Below are positions 1-8,119 of a stretch of 64,000 nucleotides of DNA, piece by piece. Numbering within the stretch: position 1 is the stretch's first letter; every line of letters starts with the position of its first letter. Under the pieces are notes generated by a model that was not told where the DNA came from, did no database searches, and saw nothing but the letters and a program-made list of their open reading frames with translations. The stretch is from an uncultured Chloroflexota bacterium (GTDB taxonomy: Bacteria > Chloroflexota > Chloroflexia > Chloroflexales > Chloroflexaceae), in assembly GCA_937120965.1 (NCBI GenBank), contig CAKZKA010000061.1, positions 1 to 64,000 of the forward strand. The letters are read 5' to 3'. The position numbers and the translations under genes were made by a program.

Positions 1-354
1 GCTGGAGACAACTCTCTGTTGTATCGTACCCCAGAATCGCCCTCATTGCAGAAGGTTTCCGCTCCTTTCGCAGGGGGCGCCGGGGGGGTGAGGACCAGCA
101 GCCCATCACGAAGCCATCCGCCACTAACCTGAAAATAGCCCGCGCGCGGGAGGGTTTGGGCGTAGAGGCGCGGCGCCGCCGCGCCTCTACGCCCTCCCAG
201 GAACCAACCCGCCAGCGGAGAGGGTTCGAGAGGGCGTAGCCCTCCCAGAAACAAGCCCCCAGCGGGGAGGGTTTGGGAGGGCATAGCTCTCCCAGGAAAA
301 ATCCATGTTCATCTTGTCGTTGTGCGGCGCAGCCACATGGATGGTATTGAGAAG

Positions 355-569
355 TACGTGTTCACATGTGGGGTAATACCAATTGGAATTGAACAGGCCG
401 CATTCGCACACTCACCAGCGCGCATTGCAACGCTATTGCGGCAATCTGCAATCCGAAATCTGCAATCTGAAATGGTATAAGGCGTCACCCCGGGTGCGCG
501 GGCGCCCTGCCCGCAATGGCCTGGATGCGGGCAAGCTGCCCGCGCACCCGGGAGACGTGTGAACACGTC
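355..569. repeat. Long inverted repeat copy 1, interrupted by a MITE-like insertion
   Basis: The ends TACGTGTTCACA and TGTGAACACGT face each other. Inside are the arms CCCGGGTGCGCGGGC and GCCCGCGCACCCGGG. Three intact relatives lie at 25498-25612, 30895-31010 and 42883-42992. Against those copies, this one has about 103 extra bases placed between ggggta and aggcgtcac. Confidence 0.75.
376..478. mobile_element. MITE-like element, copy 1 (filled site)
   Basis: A 103-bp segment begins ATACCAATT and ends AATGGTAT, so its termini are inverted. It has no coding capacity. It sits at a TA in the host repeat: related copies read ggggtaaggcgtcac without it, and here the flanks read gggg-TA-[element]-TA-aggcg. 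The reverse complement of its right half (ATACCATTTCAGATTGCAG...) aligns with the left half of the second copy at 52981-53084. A TA target is typical of IS630/Tc1-mariner-type movement. The transposase family is inference. Confidence 0.65.
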
Positions 570-592
570 CATGGAGAAACCCGGGTTTCCTG

Positions 593-2269
593 TTAATCGC
601 GAACCCAGAGCACCGCCACCAGCAGCGCCAGGCCGGTCACAACCGTACCTATTGCCACCAGGATCAGCAGCGTCATCGGCACCAGACCGGACCAGCCGCC
701 CACGCCTGCGGCGACCGCCAGAATGGCCAGGGTCAACATCAGCGCCGCCAGCACCAGCGCCATGGCGATGCGGTTGGCCGCGCCGATCAGCGCCCCCGCG
801 ACCCGTCGCAGTTCGCGCTCTTCGGTGCGCACGCGCAGTACCCCCTCGTTGAGTTGCTGTAGCGCATCACTCAACTGGTGTGGCAGTTCCACGGCCACCT
901 CGCCCAGCGATCGCCCCTCGCGCAGAACCTGCGCCCCTACCGCGCCTGGTCCCATCTGCTCGGCGAGCGCCTGGCGCACATAGGGTCGCGCGATCCCGAA
1001 CACATCGAGTGTGGGATCGAGTTGCACTCCCACCCCTTCCATAATCACCAGGGTTTTCAGCAGAATGGCCAGTTGTCCGGGCAGGCGGATGTTGTGTCGC
1101 CGGAACAGCACCAGCAGGTCGTTGATTGTGTCGCGCGCCGAGATGTCGCGCAGCGAGTGATCGACGAAGCCTTCGGTGAACCGCTCCAGATCACGTCGCA
1201 ACTGGGGCGTAATATCGCGTCGCGACACCAGGTTTAGCCGTTCCATCGCCCGCAGCGCGCCGCCGGTGTCGTGGTTCACCAGGGCGGCGAGGAGGAGCAG
1301 GAGGCTCTGGGAGGTTTCCCGATCCAGGCTGCCCACCTGTCCGAAGTCCACCACGCCGAGCACGCCGCCGTCCATCACGAAGAAGTTGCCGGGGTGCGGA
1401 TCGCTATGAAAGAAGCCAAAGCTAAAGACCTCGCGCAGGATCAGTTCGGTGCAATTGCGCGCCAGACGGCGGCGATCCACGCCGGCACGCCGCAGGCCGG
1501 CCTCATCGGTGAGCTTTACTCCGTACAGGCGCTCGGTGGTCAGCACACGCGTATCGGTCAGTTCCCAGTAGACGGTGGGGATATGCACCGTCGGTGTATC
1601 GGCGAAGAGCGCACGGAAGCGATCGGCGTTGCGGCCCTCACGTTTGTAGTCAAGTTCGGCCCGGAGCATCGCCGAGAACTCCCAGGCCAGTTCCATGAGG
1701 TTGTACTCTTGCCCGAAGGGCAGCCGTTCCTGGGCCAGCGCGGCCAGGTCGGCCAGAATCGCCAGGTCGGTATTGATGCGCGCCTCGATGTCAGGCCGTT
1801 GCACCTTGACGGCCACATCAGCGCCGCTGCGCAGGCGCGCTGCGTGTACCTGCCCGAGCGAGGCGGCGGCCAGCGGCGCCGGGTCGAAGCTGGCGAAGAG
1901 CGCGTCAATCGGTCGGCCAAAGGTCTGCTCGATCAGCGCCACCGCCTGCTCGCCCGGGTACGGCGGCACGGTGTCCTGGAGTTTCTCCAGTTCGGTGATG
2001 AACTCCGGGGGCAACAGATCGGGGCGGGTGCTCAGGGCTTGCCCCAGCTTCACGAAGGTGGGGCCGAGGGCAATCAACGCCTCGCGCAGGCGCGCGGCGG
2101 TGCCCAGGGGCGCTGGCGGCGGCACGCGCAGGATCATCCGCCGCGGCAGCGAGAGCAGCGAAACCAGGCCCAGTTGCTCAACCAGGTAACCGAAGCCGTG
2201 GCCGACCAGCACGTGGGCGATTTCGCGGTAGCGGCCAAGGTAGCGCGCCTGGCGAACGAGGGGCCACAT
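593..2269 (-). CDS. ABC1/UbiB-family atypical kinase with C-terminal membrane anchor
   Basis: A 558-residue protein of the ABC1 (AarF/UbiB/ADCK) family, atypical protein-like kinases or ATPases linked to isoprenoid quinone metabolism. The KxGQ signature is at residues 74-77 (FVKLGQ), the Ala-rich nucleotide loop AAAS at 134-137, the VAVK lysine at 155, an ELD at 205-207, the catalytic HSDPHPGN at 288-295, and the DFG at 308-310. About residues 505-558 form two hydrophobic helices, the usual C-terminal anchor. The ATG lies 3 nt after the stop of the upstream dgkA-like gene, so the two are probably co-transcribed and translationally coupled. The substrate is unknown; a role in menaquinone or lipid homeostasis is inference. 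The stop is followed by repeat DNA. Confidence 0.92.
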   Translation of the reverse strand: MWPLVRQARYLGRYREIAHVLVGHGFGYLVEQLGLVSLLSLPRRMILRVPPPAPLGTAARLREALIALGPTFVKLGQALSTRPDLLPPEFITELEKLQDTVPPYPGEQAVALIEQTFGRPIDALFASFDPAPLAAASLGQVHAARLRSGADVAVKVQRPDIEARINTDLAILADLAALAQERLPFGQEYNLMELAWEFSAMLRAELDYKREGRNADRFRALFADTPTVHIPTVYWELTDTRVLTTERLYGVKLTDEAGLRRAGVDRRRLARNCTELILREVFSFGFFHSDPHPGNFFVMDGGVLGVVDFGQVGSLDRETSQSLLLLLAALVNHDTGGALRAMERLNLVSRRDITPQLRRDLERFTEGFVDHSLRDISARDTINDLLVLFRRHNIRLPGQLAILLKTLVIMEGVGVQLDPTLDVFGIARPYVRQALAEQMGPGAVGAQVLREGRSLGEVAVELPHQLSDALQQLNEGVLRVRTEERELRRVAGALIGAANRIAMALVLAALMLTLAILAVAAGVGGWSGLVPMTLLILVAIGTVVTGLALLVAVLWVRD

Positions 2270-2272
2270 CGC

Positions 2273-2704
2273 TCAGAAACCCGACAGCCTGAACAGAAGG
2301 GGCAGGAGGTACGGCAGAAAGATGATACAGCCGACGACCACCGAGCCGATGGCGCAGATCAGCACCGTTCCGGCGGCGACGTCTTTGGCGATCTTGGCCA
2401 GCGGATGGCGCGCGCTGGTCACCAGGTCCACCGTTGCCTCGATGGCCGTGTTCACCCCCTCTGCTGCCAGCACCAGGGTGATGGTGAGCACCAGCGCCAG
2501 CCATTCCCAGCGCTCGATACCCAGCACCACCCCCAGGGCCACGGCGCACGCGCCCACCAGACAGTGGATCTGCGCGTTCCGCTGGGTACGCAATAGATAG
2601 CCTAACCCCGCGAAGGCGTAGCGAAAAGCGGCGACCAGTGGCCCCAGTCGCCGATTCACCCCTCGTCGCGGCAGATCGCTCTGGCTGTCAGCATCGCGCT
2701 CCAT
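2273..2704 (-). CDS. dgkA: Diacylglycerol kinase / undecaprenol kinase (DgkA family)
   Basis: A 143-residue small integral membrane kinase. The family signature EGVNTAIEATVDLVT is followed by KIAKDVAAGTVL, and there are three hydrophobic helices (about residues 55-75, 78-98 and 118-140). DgkA-family enzymes phosphorylate diacylglycerol or undecaprenol, and in Gram-positive-type organisms mostly undecaprenol for envelope recycling. The open frame extends further upstream, but only through repeat DNA, so I chose the ATG at 2704. A TATAAT box lies 6 nt before that ATG, which leaves no room for an SD and suggests a leaderless message. The first about 40 residues are basic and slightly longer than usual for the family. 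It leads into the ABC1 kinase gene with a 3-nt gap. Confidence 0.9.
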   Translation of the reverse strand: MERDADSQSDLPRRGVNRRLGPLVAAFRYAFAGLGYLLRTQRNAQIHCLVGACAVALGVVLGIERWEWLALVLTITLVLAAEGVNTAIEATVDLVTSARHPLAKIAKDVAAGTVLICAIGSVVVGCIIFLPYLLPLLFRLSGF

Positions 2705-2710
2705 ACCCCG

Positions 2711-2716
2711 ATTATA
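2711..2716 (-). promoter_or_regulatory. TATAAT -10 box immediately before the dgkA start
   Basis: On the minus strand the sequence reads TATAAT-CGGGGT-ATG. A start of transcription about 6-7 nt past the box falls on or next to the ATG, so a leaderless transcript is likely. No good -35 hexamer is visible 16-18 nt upstream. Confidence 0.5.
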
Positions 2717-2995
2717 CACCACCACGGGGTGGGAAAACCGGCGGTCTTCCGCGCTCGCAGGGCTGATGCAGCGCAGGCGCGTCTGGTTCTCCCGGGCGTT
2801 CCCAGGCCCTGAAGGCGCACAACTCCACAGAGAGGGGGATGGGGAAACCGAGTTTCCCCATCCCCCAACCGCCCCACTGGGGGGAAGGCTGGGAGGGCTG
2901 CGCCCTCCCAAACCCTCCCCGCAGGAAGGGGCGTGGTTCGGCAAGCTCACCACAGGTGGGGAAACCCGGTTTCCCCATATACTCACATCAGGACC
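2717..2995. repeat. Intergenic repeats between the Ig/SH3 gene and dgkA
   Basis: Holds two copies of the 19-bp palindrome, at 2841-2859 (GGGGAAACCGAGTTTCCCC) and 2958-2976 (GGGGAAACCCGGTTTCCCC). Between them at about 2891-2935 is the GGGAGGGCtgcGCCCTCCC hairpin with its aaccctccccgc tail. No gene. The second palindrome lies about 20 nt downstream of the SH3 gene stop. Confidence 0.75.
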
Positions 2996-4255
2996 CTAAT
3001 CCGGCTGCAACACCAGGTTCTCACCCGCCACCCAGCCATTCTGACCACCCACGGTCGTGACGCGCCACCAGGTGTAGCCATCGGCAGATTGCGGACCTTC
3101 GTCTACCACCATTTCGGTGCCGATCGGCAAGCGGGCGACGATGTTATCGGGGCTGATCGCCGGCCCCGAGCGCATACGCAGGTTGAGCCCGCCTGCACGC
3201 GTGACCCAGGCGCGACAGCCGACGGCGATCTCGGTACAGGCCGGCCCAACCTGGGCCGCCTCGCCGATCGTTACCCGCACCGGCCGGTTGAGGATCTGGT
3301 CAGTTCCCTTGACGCGCACGCTGATCGCCGCCGTGCCCTGCGCCAGGGGCACTTCCGCCCTCCAGGCGCCGTCTGCGCCCACCGTCGCCTCGCCGAGCAC
3401 CAGGTCGCCATTCAGTATTTCGAGCACTGTGCCGGGTTTACCCTTGCCGCTGATCACATTCGGGCCGGGTTGCAGCACCGCGCCCTCGACAGGCGCGTCC
3501 ACGCTCACCCCCAGGCCCCCGGTTGCCTGCACCTCGACCGGGGCGCTTGCGGCTACCGGGTTGCCGCCGGCATCCAGCGCTTCGACGACGATTGGCTGTG
3601 TGCCGGCGCCGAGGATCGTCTCCAGCTCCCAGCGTCCATCGGGGCCGACCACGGTCGTGCCGAGGTTCGCATCGCCCGCCCGCACCCGCACCCGCGTACC
3701 GGGTGTGCCGGTACCACTCAGGGTGATCGGGCCGCTTTCGACCTCGCCGGTGGGCGCATCGAAGGTTGGCGCTGCCAGGGCCTCACCAACGGCCAGCTTC
3801 ACTGGCTCGCCCGTAGCCACAACCTGGCCGCTGGCGTCCACGGCGCGGGCCACAATCTCGGCCTCACCCGCCGACAGGGTCGTGTCCAGGCTCCAGCGCC
3901 CATCGGCGCCAACCACGGCCGTGCCCACCGGCGCGCCGTTCACCAGCACCTCCACCGTCGAACCGGGGGTGCCCGTGCCGCGCACGGTGTAGGGGCCGGC
4001 AAAGATCGCCTCGCGGGTGCTAACAATCGCCGGCGCTGCCAGGGCCGCAATCGTCGGCACGGGCGTGCTTACCACCACCGGCACCGCCGTGGCCTCCGCT
4101 GCCGGCGCGCCAGCCTGGGGCTGCGTCGCTGCGCCGGGTCGCAGCAAGGCCAGCGCGAGCAACCCCGTGATCCCCAGCTTGATCCAGTCCCGGCCCTGCC
4201 AGCGACGCTCATCGGGGATCTCGGTGACCGTTGTGGTCGTCGTCGTCTGCTGCAT
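2996..4255 (-). CDS. Membrane-anchored protein with Ig-like repeats and a C-terminal SH3b domain
   Basis: 419 residues. A short Thr-rich cytoplasmic start is followed by one membrane helix (about 24-39) and a Pro/Ala/Thr linker. Three similar units of about 85 residues each follow the pattern 'GTGTPGTxVxVxxxxxxxGTxVVGADGRW', as in bacterial Ig-like/adhesin repeats. About 345-419 is a bacterial SH3 domain (GGLNLRMRSGPAISPDNIVA, YTWWRVTTVGGQNGWV), a fold that often binds the cell wall. Expected location is outside the membrane, anchored by the N-terminus. Its ATG overlaps the stop of the upstream gene by one base (TGATG), so the pair is an operon. Exact role unknown; envelope scaffolding or wall binding is inference. 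Confidence 0.82.
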   Translation of the reverse strand: MQQTTTTTTVTEIPDERRWQGRDWIKLGITGLLALALLRPGAATQPQAGAPAAEATAVPVVVSTPVPTIAALAAPAIVSTREAIFAGPYTVRGTGTPGSTVEVLVNGAPVGTAVVGADGRWSLDTTLSAGEAEIVARAVDASGQVVATGEPVKLAVGEALAAPTFDAPTGEVESGPITLSGTGTPGTRVRVRAGDANLGTTVVGPDGRWELETILGAGTQPIVVEALDAGGNPVAASAPVEVQATGGLGVSVDAPVEGAVLQPGPNVISGKGKPGTVLEILNGDLVLGEATVGADGAWRAEVPLAQGTAAISVRVKGTDQILNRPVRVTIGEAAQVGPACTEIAVGCRAWVTRAGGLNLRMRSGPAISPDNIVARLPIGTEMVVDEGPQSADGYTWWRVTTVGGQNGWVAGENLVLQPD

Positions 4256-5250
4256 CAGTACCTCCCCTTGCGATACGTGCCGTCACGCACCTGCTGGGCG
4301 AGGACCTTCGCCTCGGCGATCCAGGCCGCAATATCCACGTTCTGCCAGGCTTCAGGCTTGATAATCGCGCGGATCTGCGCCTCGCTCATACTGGCGAGCT
4401 GCTCGAAACTGGTCACCCCGGCGTTCAGCAAGCGCTGCTCGTAGACCGGGCCAATGCCGTTGATGTCGATCAGCGGATCACGGCTGGGCAGGCGGGCCAA
4501 CTGGCGCGCCTGTTCGCGCCACGATTCGGTGTCCAGTTCAAACGTCGTCTCTGGATCGACAATCGCGCGCAGCCGGTCCGGGTGCATTGCTGCAACCTGC
4601 TCGAAGGTAACGATCCCGGCTTCGTACAACCGATCCTGGTACAGCGGGCCAATACCTTTGATGTCAATCAACGGATCGCCCTTGTTGCCGGCAAAACGAC
4701 CGAGGGCCATGCGTGTGGCCGCCAGCTCGTCGTAGAGCGCCAGGTTATAGGCCCGCAGCTCGGCCACCTCGCCGGTCGCATCGGCGGCGCCCACCTGCTT
4801 TGCCACCAGCGTCTGGCCCTGCGCGCCGCTCTGCGCCCCGCTGCCGGCGCGCAGGGTGGCCAGTTCGGCCCGAAGCTGCTCGTTTTCCTCGCTCAACGCC
4901 GCAACGCGGGTACGTAGACCGCCCAGTTCGTCCTGCACTGTGCGAAGCTGCTCATTTTCCTGGCTCAACGCCGCAACACGGGTACGCAGACCGCCCAGTT
5001 CGTCCTGCACAGTCTGGAGCGTTCCCTGCGCCGTCTTCAGATCACTCTCCAGCACGGCCCGCCGATCGCCGCAGGCGCGCAGATCGGCTGCCAGTCGGTC
5101 GCGTTCGCCGCGCAGGGTGCTCACCTGCGTCTCGACGTCCACCGAAACCACCTGACGGCGGCGCCGGAACCAGATCCAATCCCAGATCCACTCGGCGACG
5201 AAGCCGATCAGCACGCCCAGCGTCAACCACCACAGAAAGTCGAGATTCAT
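4255..5250 (-). CDS. Membrane-anchored coiled-coil protein with two C-terminal helix-hairpin-helix domains
   Basis: 331 residues. A Trp-rich N-terminal membrane helix (about 5-28) ends in RRRR. A coiled coil follows (about 40-160), then two related HhH-type domains, each beginning with 'PLIDIxGIGPxYxxRLxxAGxxxFEQxA' (about 187-250 and 260-325). This domain resembles the DNA- or ribosomal-type HhH of DUF4332/flap-endonuclease-like proteins, but no nuclease residues are visible. The coiled coil contains an exact-length 24-residue internal duplication (TVQDELGGLRTRVAALSxEN), visible in the DNA as a 72-bp tandem repeat starting at about 4875 and 4947. It is translationally coupled to the Ig/SH3 gene downstream. 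Function unknown. Confidence 0.82.
   Translation of the reverse strand: MNLDFLWWLTLGVLIGFVAEWIWDWIWFRRRRQVVSVDVETQVSTLRGERDRLAADLRACGDRRAVLESDLKTAQGTLQTVQDELGGLRTRVAALSQENEQLRTVQDELGGLRTRVAALSEENEQLRAELATLRAGSGAQSGAQGQTLVAKQVGAADATGEVAELRAYNLALYDELAATRMALGRFAGNKGDPLIDIKGIGPLYQDRLYEAGIVTFEQVAAMHPDRLRAIVDPETTFELDTESWREQARQLARLPSRDPLIDINGIGPVYEQRLLNAGVTSFEQLASMSEAQIRAIIKPEAWQNVDIAAWIAEAKVLAQQVRDGTYRKGRY
4872..5017 (-). repeat. 72-bp in-frame tandem duplication in the coiled coil
   Basis: Two neighbouring 72-bp units encode nearly the same 24 residues (DELGGLRTRVAALS plus Q/E and ENEQLR). They differ at scattered, mostly silent positions. The phase keeps the heptad register approximately. Confidence 0.75.
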
Positions 5251-5743
5251 CGCACCCTCTCCCGCGAGTAGCGTATTGTCTGCGGACCGGCGCGCCGATC
5301 AGCAGGGCCACCGAGAACATGCGCGCAGCACGATCCAGGTTTACACTACTACGGCTAGCAGGTTCATGGCCTATCCAATTGGCTAGATTGTGGTACAACT
5401 CCCGACCAGGCTTCCGGCGCGGAAGAGGAGGGCGAACCCCGGCTTTGTCGCTCCAGGCGCGCCGGGGCAAAGTGTGGTGGGAGGGCGCAGTCTTCCCAAC
5501 CCCCCGCAGGGCAGGGCATGGGGAAACCCGGTTTCCCCATCTTCTGACACGATGAAGGCAGGTTTGTTCTTGGGAGGGCTACGCCCTCCCAACCCCTCCG
5601 CAGGGCGGGGCGTGGGGAAACCCGGTTTCCCCTGAACGGAGCGTGCCCCGGGATCGGCTATAATGGCCGATTGGAATGGCGCACAGTGGCGGGGCGCTGC
5701 TTGCCCCGCCTATCGCCGCACGCTCAACAGAGAGGCATGCGCT
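5251..5743. repeat. Divergent intergenic region with palindromic repeats
   Basis: Separates the minus-strand HhH gene from the plus-strand phosphatase. Palindromes GGGGAAACCCGGTTTCCCC lie at 5520-5538 and 5614-5632, with GGGAGGGC..GCCCTCCC hairpins at about 5480-5500 and 5572-5592. A TATAAT at 5659-5664 could be the -10 of the phosphatase gene. It has no clear -35 and leaves an approximately 75-nt leader. No gene is seen. Confidence 0.65.
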
Positions 5744-6385
5744 ATGCGACTGATCATCGTTCGTCACGGTGAGAGCGAGTGGAACCGCATTCACCGCTAC
5801 CAGGGTCAACTTGACGCTCCGCTCTCCGAGCTGGGGTTGCGGCAGGCCGAAGCGCTGGCCACCCGCCTCAAGGCCGAGCCAATCGACTACATCTACAGCA
5901 GTCCCCTCCAGCGCGCCGCGCGCACCGCCGAGGCCATCGCCGCCTACCATCCCCGGGTGCCCCTGGCCTACAGCGATGCCCTGCTTGAGATCAACCATGG
6001 CGAATGGCAGGGCAAGTACGCCCATGAAGTCGAAGCGCTCTACGGCCCCGGGTTGCGCGAGTGGCGCGAGCATCCCACCCGCTCGCAAATGCCCGGCGGC
6101 GAGAGCTTCTCCAATGTCCTCAAACGCACCCTGGACTTTCGCGAGGAACTCTGCCGGCGGCACAGCGATCAGAGCGTGCTGATCAGCACCCACGATGTCA
6201 TCGTCAAGATCCTGGTCGCCGACGCGCTGGGAATGAACATGGACCGCATCAACCGCATCTGGGTTACCAATGCCAGCATCTCGGTCATCGAATACGGCGC
6301 CGATCTGCCCTACCTGGTCAGCCTCAGTGAAGCCTGCCATCTGGGCACGCTCGCCAGCACCCGCGAGGGCCAGAAAGCGCTCTGA
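5744..6385 (+). CDS. Histidine phosphatase family protein (phosphoglycerate mutase-like)
   Basis: 213 residues. The branch-1 histidine phosphatase core begins at once with VRHGESEW (catalytic His8), followed by the YSSPLQRAARTAEAI segment, EINHGEWQG, PGGES and STHDVIVK with the second His. The size and motifs fit cofactor-dependent phosphatases of the PhoE/CobC/GpmB type. The substrate cannot be told. The start at 5744 is preferred because the core begins there and ACAGAGAGGC lies upstream; the open frame reaches further but through repeat DNA. It stands alone on the plus strand. A copy of the 19-bp palindrome (6397-6415) follows 12 nt after its stop and could serve as a terminator hairpin. 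Confidence 0.9.
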   Translation: MRLIIVRHGESEWNRIHRYQGQLDAPLSELGLRQAEALATRLKAEPIDYIYSSPLQRAARTAEAIAAYHPRVPLAYSDALLEINHGEWQGKYAHEVEALYGPGLREWREHPTRSQMPGGESFSNVLKRTLDFREELCRRHSDQSVLISTHDVIVKILVADALGMNMDRINRIWVTNASISVIEYGADLPYLVSLSEACHLGTLASTREGQKAL

Positions 6386-6503
6386 GGTGGAAATACGGGG
6401 AAACCGGGTTTCCCCATACCCCTCCCTGGCGGGCGGGTTTGGGAGGGCGCAGCCCTCCCAAACCCGCCCCTGGGCAGGGAGGTGGAGGACCCGGGTTTCT
6501 TTC
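6386..6503. repeat. Palindromic repeats between convergent genes
   Basis: Palindrome GGGGAAACCGGGTTTCCCC at 6397-6415, GGGAGGGCgcaGCCCTCCC hairpin at about 6441-6460, and a half-degenerate copy at about 6487-6500. They lie between the convergent phosphatase and GT-C genes, where a bidirectional terminator would be expected. No U-tract is present. Confidence 0.7.
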
Positions 6504-8000
6504 TCAACACGTCTGATTGGTCATCAAGCGGCAGCGATCAAAGAGCAGCGTCCACAGTTTATCGAACACCTGCCGGGGCACTTCCACGAACTGGTAATAG
6601 AGCATATCCTCCCAGACCAGTTCCCGGCGGATCACGCCGGGCCGGATGAAGGTGAACTGGGCAATCAGGCCCACGTTCCAGGCCACCAGGGCCGCAGCGC
6701 CGATGAGGATGGGCCACCGGCCCGTCCGTGGCTGGAGCCAGGCGAGCAGCGCCGCCAGGCCGAGCACGAAGATCGGCGTGCACTCGATCAGGCGACGGAA
6801 GCCAAACGCGCCACGCAGGTGCCAGGTCGTGCCAAAAGCGCCGTTGATGTAGGTCTGCGCCAGAAACCCCATCAGCAACAACCCGGCCAGCAGCGCGTCC
6901 CGGCGGGCCAGCCAGACCAGGCCCAGCAACCCCAGGGCCAGCACCGGCGCCCACACGAAGGCGCCCCGTCCCGGATCGATAAGCGTATTCAAAAAGTTCG
7001 GGCTGCTCCAGATGAACTTGCCCGCCACAGTTGGCGAGGGACCGGGACGACCGTTGAGGATCTGGTAGGCCAGGAATTGCGGCGTCAGCGTCAGCGCCAG
7101 GATCTTCAGAAACATTGTGTGGCGTCCGAATAACCCCAGGGCGACGCGCCAGCGCTGCGTGCCCAGCAACGCCCCGTAGGTCCCCAGGGCCTCCAGGGCC
7201 GGGATGATCAGCAACAGCCCCAGTTGCTCGCGGGTCATCACCATCAACCCGCCAATCAACCCCAGCGCCACCCAGGTGCGCATGCCCCGCTCCAGGGGCC
7301 GTCGCCAGTGGTGCATCCACACCGTCAGGAAGAGGGCGAAGAGAAAGAAGCCCGGCGCGTGCGACCAGGGCATCAGAATAATGCTGTAAAACACCAGGGA
7401 GGAAGCCAGGAAGACGGTTAGCGTTGCCACGGTGGCAGCAAAGTCGCCGCTGAAGCGCCGCGCCAGCCGGTAGGTCAGCAGCAGGCCCATCAGGCTGTAC
7501 AGCGCCGACATCATACACGTCGCGACGATGTACGGTCGTCCGTAGCCGTCCCTGGGCAGGTTCGCTCCGAAGGCGTTGACAACCCCCACGCCCAGGTCGG
7601 CCAGCGCAAACCCCGGCGCCCAGAGGATCGCCGCGCCGACCGGCGCGACGTTGCGCAGCAGGCCGGTTTTCGGATTGGGGTTCATGGCGTCTTCGCGGAG
7701 CAGCGCGTTGGTCACGGCTCGATCGCCGAACCGCTCGGCCTGCGCCGCGAAATGCTCGTACTCGTTACGAAAATCCAGATCGCGGTCAAAATAGACCGAG
7801 CGCAGGTAGGCGTAGTACTGTACCTCATCACTGAGGGCCACCCGCGGCACGCTGAAGGGCAGCAGCAACAGGAACACCAGGACGATGAGCCAGGGGCCGG
7901 GGTCGTTAACGGCCAGCCAGGCCCGGAAACGGGCCAGTGCCGGCACGCGCTCCAGGGTGGCGGAAGGTGCCATACGCTCAACCGGTTTCACCGTGTTCAC
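6504..8000 (-). CDS. Polytopic membrane protein, GT-C/ArnT-like glycosyltransferase fold
   Basis: 498 residues with about ten hydrophobic helices. After the first helix (about 36-52) comes an acidic pair in VALSDEVQYY (Asp58-Glu59). This is the place where GT-C transferases keep their catalytic Asp/Glu in the first outer loop. A second outer loop is rich in charged residues (about 65-110). Such enzymes use lipid-phosphate sugars on the outer membrane face. It is the last gene of the minus-strand envelope locus, 119 nt after the Asp-box gene, with repeat DNA between. Donor and acceptor are unknown; the GT-C assignment rests on topology and the DE pair only. Confidence 0.7.
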   Translation of the reverse strand: MNTVKPVERMAPSATLERVPALARFRAWLAVNDPGPWLIVLVFLLLLPFSVPRVALSDEVQYYAYLRSVYFDRDLDFRNEYEHFAAQAERFGDRAVTNALLREDAMNPNPKTGLLRNVAPVGAAILWAPGFALADLGVGVVNAFGANLPRDGYGRPYIVATCMMSALYSLMGLLLTYRLARRFSGDFAATVATLTVFLASSLVFYSIILMPWSHAPGFFLFALFLTVWMHHWRRPLERGMRTWVALGLIGGLMVMTREQLGLLLIIPALEALGTYGALLGTQRWRVALGLFGRHTMFLKILALTLTPQFLAYQILNGRPGPSPTVAGKFIWSSPNFLNTLIDPGRGAFVWAPVLALGLLGLVWLARRDALLAGLLLMGFLAQTYINGAFGTTWHLRGAFGFRRLIECTPIFVLGLAALLAWLQPRTGRWPILIGAAALVAWNVGLIAQFTFIRPGVIRRELVWEDMLYYQFVEVPRQVFDKLWTLLFDRCRLMTNQTC

Positions 8001-8119
8001 CTAAATGTGGGGAAACCGAGTTTCCCCAGGCCCCTGCCTGTGGGGGTGGTAAGCCCTCCCCACCGGGAGGGGAGGGCGCAGCCCTTGTCCGGATGCGCCA
8101 CGCCCAATCTGCAACCGCG
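8001..8119. repeat. Palindromic repeat gap
   Basis: Contains GGGGAAACCGAGTTTCCCC at 8009-8027 and a following gggaggggagggcgcagccc segment. It lies between two co-directional minus-strand genes. Confidence 0.65.

Larger units (their letters stand above)
1..592. repeat. Intergenic repeat mosaic at left edge
   Basis: No credible gene. About 85-145 matches a stretch at 32735-32800 (shared words ccatccgccac and ggggtgagga). From 145 the DNA holds two rounds of the GGGAGGGC..GCCCTCCC type hairpin with gcgggagggtttggg linkers. 300-345 is a copy of the module that reads atgttcatcttgtcgttgtg and recurs at 11614, 39149 and 53990. 355-569 is an approximately 110-bp inverted repeat split by a 103-bp MITE-like element. 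A degenerate palindrome (GAAACCCGGGTTTC) lies at about 573-588, just past the ABC1 kinase stop. Short ORFs here are translations of repeats. Confidence 0.75.

Noticed and set aside
187-572. Small ORFs at the left edge
   Set aside because: Translations of repeat modules that recur elsewhere in the window.
1271-2596. 441-codon open frame antisense to the ABC1 kinase and dgkA
   Set aside because: Crosses two real genes on the other strand and has no recognisable domain, only composition bias.
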